The position numbers and the translations under genes were made by a program. From Hyphomonas polymorpha PS728 (GTDB taxonomy: Bacteria; Pseudomonadota; Alphaproteobacteria; Caulobacterales; Hyphomonadaceae), in the NCBI RefSeq assembly GCF_000685315.1, contig NZ_ARYM01000011.1:1-64000 (forward strand): a DNA stretch of 64,000 bases, given 5' to 3'. Shown here piece by piece: positions 1 through 8,721 of the stretch. The notes beneath the pieces are model-generated. The model worked only from the letters and a program-made list of their open reading frames with translations. It did no database searches and was not told where the DNA came from. Position 1 is the stretch's first letter, and every line of letters begins with the position of its first letter.

Positions 1-186
1 TTAATTTCTGGGAGGATTACCGACGCAGATCGCGACCGTCTCGAACGGCCATGTTTTGCTTACAGCCTGATAGGCCGTCCGGAGTTTTCCGATTTCGTCC
101 GTGAGAAGAGTGGACTTTCGGTTGGCGAGATTGACGGTGAAGAAATACGTTCCACCCGGCACGTAGAGACGGCGATAGTCCGGCAT
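1..186 (-). pseudogene. Truncated REP-associated tyrosine transposase (RAYT, Y1_Tnp family) remnant
   Basis: The 61-residue product begins MPDYRRLYVPGGTYFFTVNL, the typical N-terminus of RAYT proteins, single-copy relatives of IS200/IS605 transposases that act on REP palindromes. Intact RAYTs continue after the PFE.VA.CV segment into an LPDHLH motif carrying the HUH metal ligands and later the catalytic tyrosine. Here the reading frame instead runs into GNPPRN and a TAA at the window edge, so the catalytic domain is missing. The start at 186 is chosen because family homology begins there; an upstream start at 243 would read into the adjacent palindrome. The remainder, if any, lies outside the window. 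Not functional as it stands. Confidence 0.75.
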
Positions 187-210
187 GGCTGCTCCCCCAT
201 GCCTGCTATT

Positions 211-290
211 GTAGGGTGCATTAAGCGGAGCGCAATGCACCATTTTGGAGGGGGTGTTTGGTGCATTGCGCTCCGCTTAATGCACCCTAC
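211..290. repeat. Perfect 31-bp inverted repeat (REP/BIME-like palindrome)
   Basis: Positions 211-241 (starting GTAGGGTGCATTAAGCGGAG) are exactly reverse-complementary to 260-290, separated by an 18-nt purine-rich spacer (242-259). The repeat sits just upstream of the broken RAYT gene and ends 4 bp before the ispH stop codon. Paired REP sequences next to a RAYT gene are the expected target arrangement for that family. The hairpin could also protect the 3' end of ispH mRNA, but there is no clear U-tract on the ispH side, so a terminator role is unproven. Confidence 0.85.
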
Positions 291-294
291 GGGG

Positions 295-1242
295 TTACCC
301 CGCCAAAACCCGCGGCAGTTTGAACGTCACCGTTTCGTCTGCCGTCTTGATCGTCTCCACGGTCACGTCGAAGCGTTCGCGGCAGGCGTCGATGACGCCT
401 TGCACCAGGTCTTCCGGGGCGCTGGCGCCGGCGGTTAAGCCGAGCACTGAAACGCCTTCGAACCAGGACCAGTCTATGTTTTCGGCTGAGGCGATGAGCT
501 CTGCTCTTGCCGCGCCGGCGCGGAGGGCGACTTCGACGAGGCGGACGGAGTTTGAACTCGTCCGGGCACCGATCACCAGAACGAGGCCTGCGCCCGGCGC
601 GAGGACTTTGACCGCGTCCTGACGGTTTGTGGTGGCGTAGCAGATGTCTTCCTTGTGGGGCACAGCGATGCCGGGGAAGCGGGCCTGCAGGGCGCCGACG
701 ATTTCGGCGGTGTCGTCCACGCTGAGCGTCGTCTGGGTGAGGAAGGCGAGGTTGGCGGGGTTTTTGGGCTGGTAGGCGCGTGCGTCTTCCACCGTTTCGA
801 TCAGGGTGACGGCGCCCTCGGGAAGCTGGCCCATCGTGCCGATGACTTCGGGGTGGCCGGCATGGCCGATGAGGAGGATCTCGCGGGCCTGGTCATGATG
901 GCGGGCGGCCTCGACATGCACCTTGGAGACCAGCGGGCAGGTTGCGTCCACATAGATCATGTTGCGCTGGCGCGCCTCGGCGGGGACGGATTTGGGCACG
1001 CCATGGGCGGAGAAGATGACCGGGCGGTCATCCGGGCATTCTTCCAGCTCCTCCACGAAAATGGCGCCCAGGGCCTCCAGCCGCTCCACCACATGCCGGT
1101 TGTGCACGATTTCGTGGCGCACATAGACCGGGGCGCCCCACTTTTTCAGGGCTTCCTCGACGATCTGGATGGCACGGTCCACGCCGGCGCAGAAGCCGCG
1201 CGGGGCGGCCAGGCGCAGGGTGAGGGGCGGTTTCGTCGTCAT
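295..1242 (-). CDS. ispH: 4-hydroxy-3-methylbut-2-enyl diphosphate reductase (IspH/LytB)
   Basis: Catalyses the last step of the MEP isoprenoid pathway, reductive dehydroxylation of HMBPP to IPP and DMAPP, in the cytoplasm. The 315-residue length is normal. The three cysteines that hold the [4Fe-4S] cluster are visible: C18 (GFCAGVDRA), C102 (DATCPLV) and C201 ([14 protein letters not shown]). HEIVHN and the SSNS substrate-binding segment are also present. The long open frame extends far upstream, but the start at 1242 follows AGGAG with 10-nt spacing and matches the usual IspH N-terminus. It diverges from the lipoprotein gene at 1357. Confidence 0.97.
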   Translation of the reverse strand: MTTKPPLTLRLAAPRGFCAGVDRAIQIVEEALKKWGAPVYVRHEIVHNRHVVERLEALGAIFVEELEECPDDRPVIFSAHGVPKSVPAEARQRNMIYVDATCPLVSKVHVEAARHHDQAREILLIGHAGHPEVIGTMGQLPEGAVTLIETVEDARAYQPKNPANLAFLTQTTLSVDDTAEIVGALQARFPGIAVPHKEDICYATTNRQDAVKVLAPGAGLVLVIGARTSSNSVRLVEVALRAGAARAELIASAENIDWSWFEGVSVLGLTAGASAPEDLVQGVIDACRERFDVTVETIKTADETVTFKLPRVLAG

Positions 1243-1356
1243 CTGGGCACGTCTCCTGCGCCGAATGCGTTGCGTGGGCGCCGCAAGGCCTTTAACACGG
1301 GGCGGGTTATCACATGGACAGGCCTTTGCCCAAGGCCAAGATGGACACGCCGACGC

Positions 1357-1944
1357 ATGCGCAGAACTGCCCTGATCCTCGCCGCTACGTTCCTGGCCGC
1401 CACGGCGGTGACCGGCTGCCGCAGCAGCCGCCTGGCGCAGAGCCTCGACAATACGCCCAACGCCGGCCCCTGCCCGGTTGTCGGCTCTGTCTATGACGCG
1501 GCCCGGTATGTGAAATTTGCCGATGGTTCGGGCGAGCTTTACTCCGACATCGCCTTTACCGGCGAGATCACCGATGTGCGCATCTATTGCCGCTATACCG
1601 ACGACATTCCGCTGGCCGCCGAGATCGAGATCGACTTTGCCTATGGCAAGGGCCCGAAGGCAGGCGCCGACAGCCACACCTACCCGTATTTCGTGGCCGT
1701 GACACGCCGCAATGGCAAGGTTCTGGCCAAGGAGACCTTCGCCAGTGAGGCCGAGTTCCGCGGCAAACCGGTGACGGGCAAGTCTGAACTGGTGAACCGC
1801 ATCTCCATCCCGCGCGCCGATGGCTCAATCTCGGGGGTGAACTTCGAGGTGGTGGTGGGCTTTGACCTGACGCCCGAGCAGCTGGAATTCAACCGCGCCG
1901 GCAAGCGTTTCCGCCTCGATGCGGGCGCGAAGCTGGCGGAGTAA
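1357..1944 (+). CDS. Conserved hypothetical lipoprotein
   Basis: A 195-residue protein with a clear lipoprotein signal: [21 protein letters not shown], lipobox VTGC with the modified cysteine at residue 21. The mature part has two further cysteines, a YDAARYVKF segment and a predicted beta-rich body. No enzymatic motif is recognised. The start at 1357 is the only one giving an N-terminal signal; the open frame upstream is the antisense of ispH. The stop lies 3 nt before the argS start, so the two are probably co-transcribed, although a link between a lipoprotein and arginyl-tRNA synthetase is not obvious. Confidence 0.85.
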   Translation: MRRTALILAATFLAATAVTGCRSSRLAQSLDNTPNAGPCPVVGSVYDAARYVKFADGSGELYSDIAFTGEITDVRIYCRYTDDIPLAAEIEIDFAYGKGPKAGADSHTYPYFVAVTRRNGKVLAKETFASEAEFRGKPVTGKSELVNRISIPRADGSISGVNFEVVVGFDLTPEQLEFNRAGKRFRLDAGAKLAE

Positions 1945-1947
1945 GCC

Positions 1948-3717
1948 ATGGCCAGCCTCGCAAAGGAATTATCGGCAGCCGCTGGCGCCGCCTTCGACGC
2001 CATGGGATTGGAGGCGCGTTTCGGCGAGGTGCGCCGCAGCGACAAGCCGGAGCTGGCAGACTTCCAGTGCAACGGCGCGATGGCGGCGGCGAAGGCGGCG
2101 GGCCGTAACCCGCGCGAGATTGCCGGGGAGATTGCCGCGAAGCTGAAAGAACATCCCAGCGTGCTGTCTGCCGAAGTGGCGGGGCCGGGGTTTATCAACC
2201 TGCGGGTATCGGATGCGGCGCTGTCTGCGCGGGCAGAAGGCGTGCGCGGGGACGCGATGGCGGGGGCGGAGAAAGCTGCTGACGCCCAAGTGACCGTGAT
2301 CGACTTTGGCGGGGCGAATGTGGCCAAGCCGATGCATGTGGGCCATCTGCGCTCTGCCGTGATCGGCGATACGCTGCAGCGGCTGCTCCGCTTCCTGGGC
2401 GATGAGGTGACCTCTGACGTGCACCTTGGCGATTGGGGCCTGCAGATGGGGCATCTCGTCACCGAGCTGCAGGATGAGCAGCCGGATCTGATTTATTTCG
2501 ATGCGAGCTATACCGGCCCCTACCCGGCCGAGCCGCCGGTGACGATTGACGATCTCGGCCGGCTTTATCCGCAGGCGAGCAACAAGGCGAAGGCGGATGA
2601 GGCGCGCAATGAGCGCAGCCAGAAGGCCGTTGCCGAGATGCAAGCGGGCCGCGCTGGCTATCGCGCGCTGCTGCGCCATTTCATCGATGTGTCGGTGGAA
2701 GCGCTGAAGAAGGACTATGGCTTCCTGAACGTGTCGTTCGACCTCTGGAAGGGCGAGAGCGATGTGGATGGCCTCATCCCAGGCCTGGTCGAGCGCTTCA
2801 AGGCAGCCGGCCTTGCCGAGCTGAGCGATGGGGCGTGGATTGTGCCCGTGGCGCGCGAGAGCGACAAGAAAGAGATGCCCCCCGTAATGCTGGTCAACAG
2901 CCGCGGCGGCACGGGCTATCACACGACCGACCTTGCCACGATCCTTGACCGGATGGACACGCTGAAGCCCACGCCCGAGCGGATGCTCTATGTGGTGGAC
3001 CAGCGCCAGGCGCTGCACTTCGAGCAGGTGTTCCGCGCGGCAGACAAGCTGGGCCTCATCGCCGAGGACAGGCTGGAGCATATCGGCTTCGGCACCGTGA
3101 ACGGGCCGGACGGCAAGCCCTTCAAGACGCGCGAAGGCGGTGTGCTGCGGCTTGCTGACCTGCAGGCGATGGCGATGGAGGAAGCGGAGAAGAAACTCTC
3201 TGCCGCCAACCTGCCCGCCGATATGGGCGCCGAAGAACGCTTCGGCGTGGCGAAGAAGGTGGCCGTGGCGGCCCTGCGCTTCTCGGACCTGATGAACACG
3301 CGGACCACGAACTATGTGTTCGACCTCGACCGCTTCACCAGCTTCGAAGGCAAGACCGGGCCTTACCTGATGTATGCCGCCGTGCGGGTGAAATCGGTGC
3401 TGCGCAAGGCCGCCGAAAACGGCCATTCGGCGGGCGAGGTGATGGTTTCCGAGGACGCAGAACGCGCCCTGGTCCTGCAGCTCGACGGCTTCGGCGCCGC
3501 GCTGCTCGGCGCGCGTGAAAAGCGTATGCCGCATATTCTGTGTGAGCACCTTTACAGCCTCGCTCAGGCGTTCAGCAGCTTTTATGCGGCGCTGCCGATT
3601 GCCTCGGAAACAGACAGCGAGAAACGCGCTAGCCGGCTCGCGCTAGCGGATGCGGTGCGGCACCAGCTTGAGACTGGGCTGGGGCTGCTTGGGATTGATG
3701 TGCCGGAGCGGATGTAG
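1948..3717 (+). CDS. argS: Arginine--tRNA ligase
   Basis: Class I aminoacyl-tRNA synthetase that charges tRNA-Arg. The 589 residues include the N-terminal Add1 tRNA-recognition domain (about 1-95), then FGGANVAKPMHVGHLRSAVI containing the HIGH-equivalent HVGH, and a KMSKS-equivalent loop around GPDGKPFKTREGG. The C-terminal helical anticodon-binding domain ends with the family's typical LGIDVPERM. Length and architecture are normal. It begins 3 nt after the lipoprotein stop. Confidence 0.97.
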   Translation: MASLAKELSAAAGAAFDAMGLEARFGEVRRSDKPELADFQCNGAMAAAKAAGRNPREIAGEIAAKLKEHPSVLSAEVAGPGFINLRVSDAALSARAEGVRGDAMAGAEKAADAQVTVIDFGGANVAKPMHVGHLRSAVIGDTLQRLLRFLGDEVTSDVHLGDWGLQMGHLVTELQDEQPDLIYFDASYTGPYPAEPPVTIDDLGRLYPQASNKAKADEARNERSQKAVAEMQAGRAGYRALLRHFIDVSVEALKKDYGFLNVSFDLWKGESDVDGLIPGLVERFKAAGLAELSDGAWIVPVARESDKKEMPPVMLVNSRGGTGYHTTDLATILDRMDTLKPTPERMLYVVDQRQALHFEQVFRAADKLGLIAEDRLEHIGFGTVNGPDGKPFKTREGGVLRLADLQAMAMEEAEKKLSAANLPADMGAEERFGVAKKVAVAALRFSDLMNTRTTNYVFDLDRFTSFEGKTGPYLMYAAVRVKSVLRKAAENGHSAGEVMVSEDAERALVLQLDGFGAALLGAREKRMPHILCEHLYSLAQAFSSFYAALPIASETDSEKRASRLALADAVRHQLETGLGLLGIDVPERM

Positions 3718-3722
3718 GGGTC

Positions 3723-4262
3723 ATGCCGAGGCCGCGATACTGGCACGCGAGGCCTGCAGTTCTTGACCATTACGGCGTATTTCACGTTCCAGCCTTACAA
3801 CCTGAAGCCTACGTCTCGATTGCCAGCAGAGGCCAACAATACCCGTTTCGATTTAAGCGTGTGCGGGGCGAAGGAAAGGTAAGGAGCATACTGCCTGATC
3901 TTCCCTGCGGAACGAATGGCTTGCTTATGAACTTTCCGGCCGCCGAAGCGCTGCTTCCGCTCATCAAACCATGGGTCAACATTCAGAGTGACGTTCTGGT
4001 GGAAGGAGAGCCCACCCATCTCCTCGCCATCGTGACCGAAGTCTATGATGCGATGAGCCAGCAATCCACGATTGGTCGGTATCATGAGTCAGGAATCTGG
4101 CTTGAAGTGAATGAGATGCATCTGGTCGGAGACCGGATTGGGGCCTCACCGATCTTCCGGCTCGCCACTGCCGGGGTGCAGTGGGACTTCATCCTTTCGG
4201 AAGAGGTCGTAGAGGCCATTCGCGCCAACGGCCTCACGCTTGATGAAGTGGTGGTTGAGTAG
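3723..4262 (+). CDS. Hypothetical protein, possible Imm11/DUF1629-like immunity protein
   Basis: A 179-residue soluble protein starting 5 nt after argS. The C-terminal third (GDRIGASPIFRLA.....FILSEEVVEAIRANGLT) resembles the end of DUF1629/Imm11 proteins, where a K-I-x-x-x-x-IFR motif is followed by a S-D/E-E-x-x-x-A-I-x-x-x-G-L-T helix. That family includes immunity proteins of contact-dependent and polymorphic toxin systems. No toxin gene is adjacent. The ribosome binding site is poor and methionines are rare, so the start is uncertain. The family assignment rests on pattern memory only. Confidence 0.5.
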   Translation: MPRPRYWHARPAVLDHYGVFHVPALQPEAYVSIASRGQQYPFRFKRVRGEGKVRSILPDLPCGTNGLLMNFPAAEALLPLIKPWVNIQSDVLVEGEPTHLLAIVTEVYDAMSQQSTIGRYHESGIWLEVNEMHLVGDRIGASPIFRLATAGVQWDFILSEEVVEAIRANGLTLDEVVVE

Positions 4263-4286
4263 AGGCGAATAGCAGGCGTCTGCGCC

Positions 4287-4417
4287 GCTCCCCCTCCGTC
4301 CGCTTCGCGTCCACCTCCCCCGTTAACGGGGGAGGAAAAAGCGTTGCGGCTGAGATGGCGCGGTAAAATCCTCCCCTGCTTGCGGGGGAGGTGCCCCGCA
4401 GGGGCGGAGGGGGGAGC
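4287..4417. repeat. GC-rich intergenic palindromic element
   Basis: The gap 4263-4502 contains nested inverted repeats. An outer pair GCTCCCCCTCCG (4287-4298) and CGGAGGGGGGAGC (4405-4417) encloses a perfect palindrome CTCCCCCGTTAACGGGGGAG and a second imperfect hairpin CTCCCCTGC..GCGGGGGAG. C/G-rich palindromes of this look are common as dispersed intergenic elements in Caulobacterales-type genomes (recalled, not searched). The whole unit could fold into a cruciform or a branched RNA between the Imm11-like gene and the DUF697 gene. Confidence 0.6.
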
Positions 4418-4502
4418 TGCAGAGCGCTCGCTGAGCAGTGTGTATTGGCGCGATGCGACCTTGGGGCCTTAATGCCCCCTCGCATTCTGGAGGACACTGC
4501 TC

Positions 4503-5639
4503 ATGGCCAACGCGCCCGTTCCGGCCCAGCCGCCCGTGGAAAAGCCCGCCCAGCAATGGGAGCTTGCCGCGCAATGGGCGCAGGGGTGGCGGGTTTTGAA
4601 GGTGGCTGCGTCCGTGGCCGTGGTGATCGCGTTTCTGATGGTGATTGGGCAGGCGTACCTCTTCTACAGGCTGTTTGATGATCTCCATCCGGTGGCGGGG
4701 TTTGTTTACATTGTGGCGCTGACCGCGGCGCTGGCCTGGCTGGTGGCGCGGCCCGTTGCGGCGTTTCTTTCCATGCCGGTGGCGGCCCGGCCGCCGGACA
4801 TTTTGATTGATCCCAAGGCGCCGGACCCGAAGGCGATTGCGGCGCGCCTCGGCTATGACGTCCGCTATCTGAAGATGCTGGCGGCCAATCCCGAAGTGCA
4901 GGCCGAGCGCGCCGCCATCGAAGACGCCATCGCCAAGGGGAAAGCCCTCGCCGCGCGCGCTGGCCGCGCCAAGCCGGAAGAGGCTCTCGCCCTGTCTCTG
5001 GAACTCCAGACATTTGAGCGGGCGCATATCGAGGCGCTGCTCGTCCCGCTCGACCGCCGCGTGAACCAGATCATCCATGCCGAAGCGGTTGGCGTTGGCG
5101 TGGCCACCGCCATTTCCATGAATGGCACGGTCGATGCCTTCATCGTGCTGTGGCGCAATGCCAATCTGGTGGCGCGCGTTTCGCGCATCTATTTCGGCCG
5201 GCCGCACCTGATGGGCAGCCTGCGCATCCTGCGCGATGTGGCCGCCATCGTGGTGGCCGCCCGCGCGCTGGAGGATGTGACCGACCTTACCGGCGAGGTT
5301 GTCGGCAGCCTGCTCGGCCGGATGGGCGGGCTGATCGCCGGGCCGGTGATGGATGGCGGCATCAATGCGATGATGACGCTGAAGCTCGGCTATCTCGCCA
5401 AGCGCCGCTGCCGCAGTTTCAAGGGCTGGACGGCGGTGCAGGCTGCGGCGATTTCCGAAGGCGCGCTGCAGGAGGTGAAGGCCGAATCGGGCTCGGTGAT
5501 TACCGATCTTCTGAAACGGGTTGGCGGCCTCACCACCCACGCTTCCCGCGCCACAGAGCGCGTGATGGCCGGCTCGCGCAGCACCTGGGAACTGATCCGC
5601 AGCTGGTTTGGCGGCGGCAGAATGGCCGGCGGCGCATAA
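4503..5639 (+). CDS. DUF697 / YcjF-like (UPF0283) inner membrane protein
   Basis: A 378-residue protein with two N-terminal membrane helices (about 34-57 and 64-88), then a long helical cytoplasmic part. The C-terminal section VGVATAISMNGTVDAFIVLW through RVSRIYFGRPHLMGSLRILR and the glycine-rich GEVVGSLLGRMGG region matches the DUF697 family, seen in E. coli YcjF beside the GTPase-like YcjX. No YcjX homologue is in this window, so here it stands alone. GGAGGA precedes the ATG. The molecular function is unknown. Confidence 0.75.
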   Translation: MANAPVPAQPPVEKPAQQWELAAQWAQGWRVLKVAASVAVVIAFLMVIGQAYLFYRLFDDLHPVAGFVYIVALTAALAWLVARPVAAFLSMPVAARPPDILIDPKAPDPKAIAARLGYDVRYLKMLAANPEVQAERAAIEDAIAKGKALAARAGRAKPEEALALSLELQTFERAHIEALLVPLDRRVNQIIHAEAVGVGVATAISMNGTVDAFIVLWRNANLVARVSRIYFGRPHLMGSLRILRDVAAIVVAARALEDVTDLTGEVVGSLLGRMGGLIAGPVMDGGINAMMTLKLGYLAKRRCRSFKGWTAVQAAAISEGALQEVKAESGSVITDLLKRVGGLTTHASRATERVMAGSRSTWELIRSWFGGGRMAGGA

Positions 5640-5730
5640 AGTGAACGCTGCGTCAGCTGCGCGGCTGGACACAGGCGCCCTGCCCCGTTCTAGATAGGCG
5701 CGGGTGGATGATGGCTGACCGGGTGGGCAC

Positions 5731-6798
5731 ATGTGGCTGCGCAGGATACTCGTCTACGTTTCCCTGCTGGTGATGCTGGCGGCGCTCTATGCGGGCGCAG
5801 CGATCTTCGTGACGCTGACCGATGAGGGCATTCCGGAGCGGCGCGAGGCAGCGCCCTCTGCCCTGCCCGCTGCGCAGGCGCCAATGAAGCTGATGATCTG
5901 GAACATCGGCTATTCGGGGCTAGGCGAGGAATCCGATTTCCAGATGGATGGCGGAGAGATGCTGCGCCCGCCAGGCCGCAAGGCGGTGGAGAAAAACCTG
6001 GCCGGCATTCAGACTGTGCTGCAGGAAGAGGCGCCGGACATCCTCCTGATGCAGGAACTCGCCGCGCCGGGCTTTCTCAATCACACTGTCGATGTGCTGG
6101 GGGGCGTGAAGGCGGCCCTGCCCGGCTATGGCATGGTGTTTTCCTCAGACATCCGTACACGGCTTTTCCCCGGCCCGCTTTCGATGCGCCATGGCCTTGG
6201 CACATTCCTGAAGGTGGCGGCGGAGGAGACAGAGCTGGTGCGCCTTTCCGAGGAGCCTGAACCGATCATGGGCTTCATCCAGCGGCGCTATCATCTGCAG
6301 GTCACCGAACTGGAGGTCAGCGGGCAGCCCTGGGTGATCATCAATGTGCATCTGTCCGCCTTTGATGAGGGCGCCAATACACGGATGCGGCAGCTGCGCG
6401 AGGTGCTGGATCTGGCGCAATCCTATTACCAGCGGGGCGCGGCGGTGGTGATTGGCGGGGACTGGAACATGCGCCTGGCGCAGACAGACTTTGCCTATCA
6501 GAGCGCGGAGGAAGCCCTTTTCTGGGTGCATGATTTTCCGCAGGAGACCCTGCGCCGGGGCTGGCAGATCCTGATCGATCCGGCCGTGCCCACCACGCGC
6601 ACCAATGAGCAGCCCTACACGGCGGGCGTGAACTATACGACGATCATTGACGGCTTTGTCGCCTCCCCCAATGTGGCGGTGGATGAGGTGCGCGGCATTG
6701 ATCTTGGTTTCCGGTTTACCGATCACCAGCCCGTGGTGGCCCTGCTGCGGCGAACCGATGGGCCCGTGCCTGAAGACAGCAGCCCTCCGATGGATTGA
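5731..6798 (+). CDS. Membrane-anchored endonuclease/exonuclease/phosphatase-family protein
   Basis: One N-terminal membrane helix (about 6-29) followed by an EEP-fold domain (53-345). The metal-dependent hydrolase residues are visible in order: N58 (MIWNIGY), the glutamate of LLMQEL, the histidine of INVHLS, GGDWNM with Asp/Asn, and the TDHQPV catalytic histidine near the C-terminus. The domain should face the periplasm and could act on nucleic acids, phospholipids or inositol phosphates; the sequence does not say which. The TGA overlaps the region just before the ECF sigma gene. Confidence 0.8.
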   Translation: MWLRRILVYVSLLVMLAALYAGAAIFVTLTDEGIPERREAAPSALPAAQAPMKLMIWNIGYSGLGEESDFQMDGGEMLRPPGRKAVEKNLAGIQTVLQEEAPDILLMQELAAPGFLNHTVDVLGGVKAALPGYGMVFSSDIRTRLFPGPLSMRHGLGTFLKVAAEETELVRLSEEPEPIMGFIQRRYHLQVTELEVSGQPWVIINVHLSAFDEGANTRMRQLREVLDLAQSYYQRGAAVVIGGDWNMRLAQTDFAYQSAEEALFWVHDFPQETLRRGWQILIDPAVPTTRTNEQPYTAGVNYTTIIDGFVASPNVAVDEVRGIDLGFRFTDHQPVVALLRRTDGPVPEDSSPPMD

Positions 6799-6848
6799 AC
6801 CTTTCGGCGGCCCCGCGCGACTACCCCTATGAAAGACAAGGGCGCGGC

Positions 6849-7400
6849 ATGGCACTGAGCGACACAGACCGGATCTATGACGAATTGCTCGTTACGCTGG
6901 TGCGCGCGGGCGACGTGCGGGCGGGCGAACGCCTGGCGGCGCGCTGGCATCCCCGGCTGCTGCGCGCGGCTAGGCGGATGCTGGGCGACAGGGAAGAAGC
7001 GCGCGAGGCGGCGCAGGAAGCGTGGGGCGGTATCTGCCGGGGCTGGCTGCGCCTGTCTGATCCGGCAATGTTTCCGGGCTGGGCATACAGCATTCTCACC
7101 CGCAAATGCGCGGACCGTATCCGGCGGCGAAGCGGCGAGCGGCAGTATTTCGCCCCGGCCCTGGAGGCGGAGGCTGCCGAGCCTGCCATCGCTGCGGCCG
7201 CGCCGCTGCGCCATGCGATCCTGGAGGCGCTGGGCCAGCTCAGCCCCGAGCATCGCATCGCCGCCATTCTCTATTTCAGCGAGGGTCTCACCCTTGCCGA
7301 AACAGCCGCCGCCACCGGCGTTCCGGTCGGCACGGCCAAATCGCGCATCTTTCATGCGCGCCAACACCTGAAAGTGCTTCTTGAAGGAGACCTGACATGA
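6849..7400 (+). CDS. ECF-family RNA polymerase sigma factor
   Basis: A 183-residue sigma-70-like factor. Region 2 occupies roughly 20-90 ([42 protein letters not shown]) and region 4 lies at about 120-175 (LGQLSPEHRIAAILYFSEGLTLAETAAATGVPVGTAKSRIFHARQHL). A TTG start at 6795 would lie inside the upstream gene; ATG 6849 follows AAGGG at 7 nt and matches the expected N-terminus. The gene overlaps the next by ATGA, which suggests translational coupling with a membrane partner that may act as its regulator. Confidence 0.9.
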   Translation: MALSDTDRIYDELLVTLVRAGDVRAGERLAARWHPRLLRAARRMLGDREEAREAAQEAWGGICRGWLRLSDPAMFPGWAYSILTRKCADRIRRRSGERQYFAPALEAEAAEPAIAAAAPLRHAILEALGQLSPEHRIAAILYFSEGLTLAETAAATGVPVGTAKSRIFHARQHLKVLLEGDLT

Positions 7401-7762
7401 CGAGCTTTGAAACACGCCTGAAAGAAAGCCTCAGCGCCGAGGACGAGGCGTTCCTGAAAAACCTGGAGGAAGGCGAAAGCCTGTTCGGCCAGTTGGGCGC
7501 AACCTTTACCGGCCCGATGAAATTCTGGACCGGCTTTGCCTTCATGCTGGGCTTTGTATTCTTCCTGGGCATGATCTGGTGCGCGGTGGAAATCAGCCGG
7601 GCAGCCAGCGTTCAGCAGGTTGGCCTGTGGCTGGCGGGCTTTGTCTTCGCCATGGTGGCGACCGGCATGATCAAGACCTGGTTCTGGCTGCGGATGAACC
7701 ATCTGGCCACCTTGCGTGAACTCAAACGCCTCGAGCTGCGCCTGATGCACCGCGCGGCCTGA
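7397..7762 (+). CDS. Small two-helix membrane protein (DUF6768-like), partner of ECF sigma factor
   Basis: A 121-residue protein. Its soluble N-terminus (FETRLKESLSAEDEAFLKNLEEGESLFGQLG) is followed by two membrane helices (about 43-65 and 75-98) and a basic tail WLRMNHLATLRELKRLELRL. The arrangement matches what I recall of DUF6768 proteins encoded behind ECF sigma factors. It starts within the sigma-factor stop codon (ATGA). A role as anti-sigma factor or signal sensor is inferred from this coupling; it lacks the zinc-binding HxxxCxxC motif of classical ZAS anti-sigmas. Confidence 0.7.
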   Translation: MTSFETRLKESLSAEDEAFLKNLEEGESLFGQLGATFTGPMKFWTGFAFMLGFVFFLGMIWCAVEISRAASVQQVGLWLAGFVFAMVATGMIKTWFWLRMNHLATLRELKRLELRLMHRAA

Positions 7763-7885
7763 GCAAATCTCAATTGCCGGGTCGCCGCCTTCTGCTGACA
7801 CTCAAACCCGCAAGAAACGGGTCGCTGCGGAACGCAGGCGCTGGCAAGCCGTTGCTTTGCCACGCGCCACATAAGGAGCCACCCC

Positions 7886-8662
7886 ATGCCCACACAGACT
7901 GAAAAGCTTGCTCTGTTCCGCCAGCTGCATAGCGGGGACGCGCCGCTGGTGCTGGTGAACATCTGGGATGCCGGCTCTGCCCGCACGGTGGCCGCCGCCG
8001 GCGCCGCCGCGCTGGCTACGGGCAGTGCCTCGGTGGGCGGGGCGCTCGGCTTTGGCGATGGGGAGACGGTGCCGCTGGACGCCGTGCTGGAGAACGCCGC
8101 GCGGATTACCGGCGCGGTGGACCTGCCCGTCTCACTGGACTTTGAAGCTGGCTATGCGGCGGGCGAGGCAGGGCTCAGCGAGAATATTGGCCGCGTCATC
8201 GATGCCGGCGCGGTGGGCATCAATCTGGAGGATGGCTACCCGGCCGGGGATGGCGAAGGCGTGCGCCCGCTGGAGGAGGCCGCCGCCCGCCTCCGCGCCG
8301 CGCGCCAGGCGGCAGAGGCAAAGCTGCCCGGCTTCTGGATCAATGCGCGCACCGATATCTGCCTCAACGCCAAACCCGAAGCGCATGACGCGTTGATCGC
8401 CAGCGTGATCGCGCGTGGGAAGGCCTATGCGGAGGCGGGCGCCAGCAGCTTCTTCGTGCCGGGCCTGCGGGACATGTCGCTCATCCGCCAGGTGTGCGCG
8501 GGCTCTCCCCTGCCGGTGAATGTGATGGCCGGGCCGGAGGCAGTTTCCTTCCGGGCGCTGGCCGAGGCGGGCGTGCGCCGCATCAGCTATGGCCCGTTCC
8601 CGTGGCGGGCGGCGATGGCAACGCTCGCTTCCTATGCAAAGCGCGCAGGCGAGGCCGGCTGA
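7886..8662 (+). CDS. Isocitrate lyase / PEP mutase superfamily protein
   Basis: A 258-residue TIM-barrel enzyme. Recognisable elements are VNIWDAGSART near the start, LPVSLDFEAGY, INLEDG (the superfamily E-D pair) and WINARTD. The KKCGH catalytic loop that marks true isocitrate lyases and methylisocitrate lyases is absent, placing it in the broad oxaloacetate-hydrolase/PEP-mutase-like group whose substrates are mostly unknown. AAGGAG precedes the ATG at 7886. It lies upstream of the glycine riboswitch and is probably not under its control. Confidence 0.8.
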   Translation: MPTQTEKLALFRQLHSGDAPLVLVNIWDAGSARTVAAAGAAALATGSASVGGALGFGDGETVPLDAVLENAARITGAVDLPVSLDFEAGYAAGEAGLSENIGRVIDAGAVGINLEDGYPAGDGEGVRPLEEAAARLRAARQAAEAKLPGFWINARTDICLNAKPEAHDALIASVIARGKAYAEAGASSFFVPGLRDMSLIRQVCAGSPLPVNVMAGPEAVSFRALAEAGVRRISYGPFPWRAAMATLASYAKRAGEAG

Positions 8663-8721
8663 CACGCCCAGCCCTTGCCGCGCCCGAGAATCCGGGCTAG
8701 CTGACCCTCACATCATCCTCT

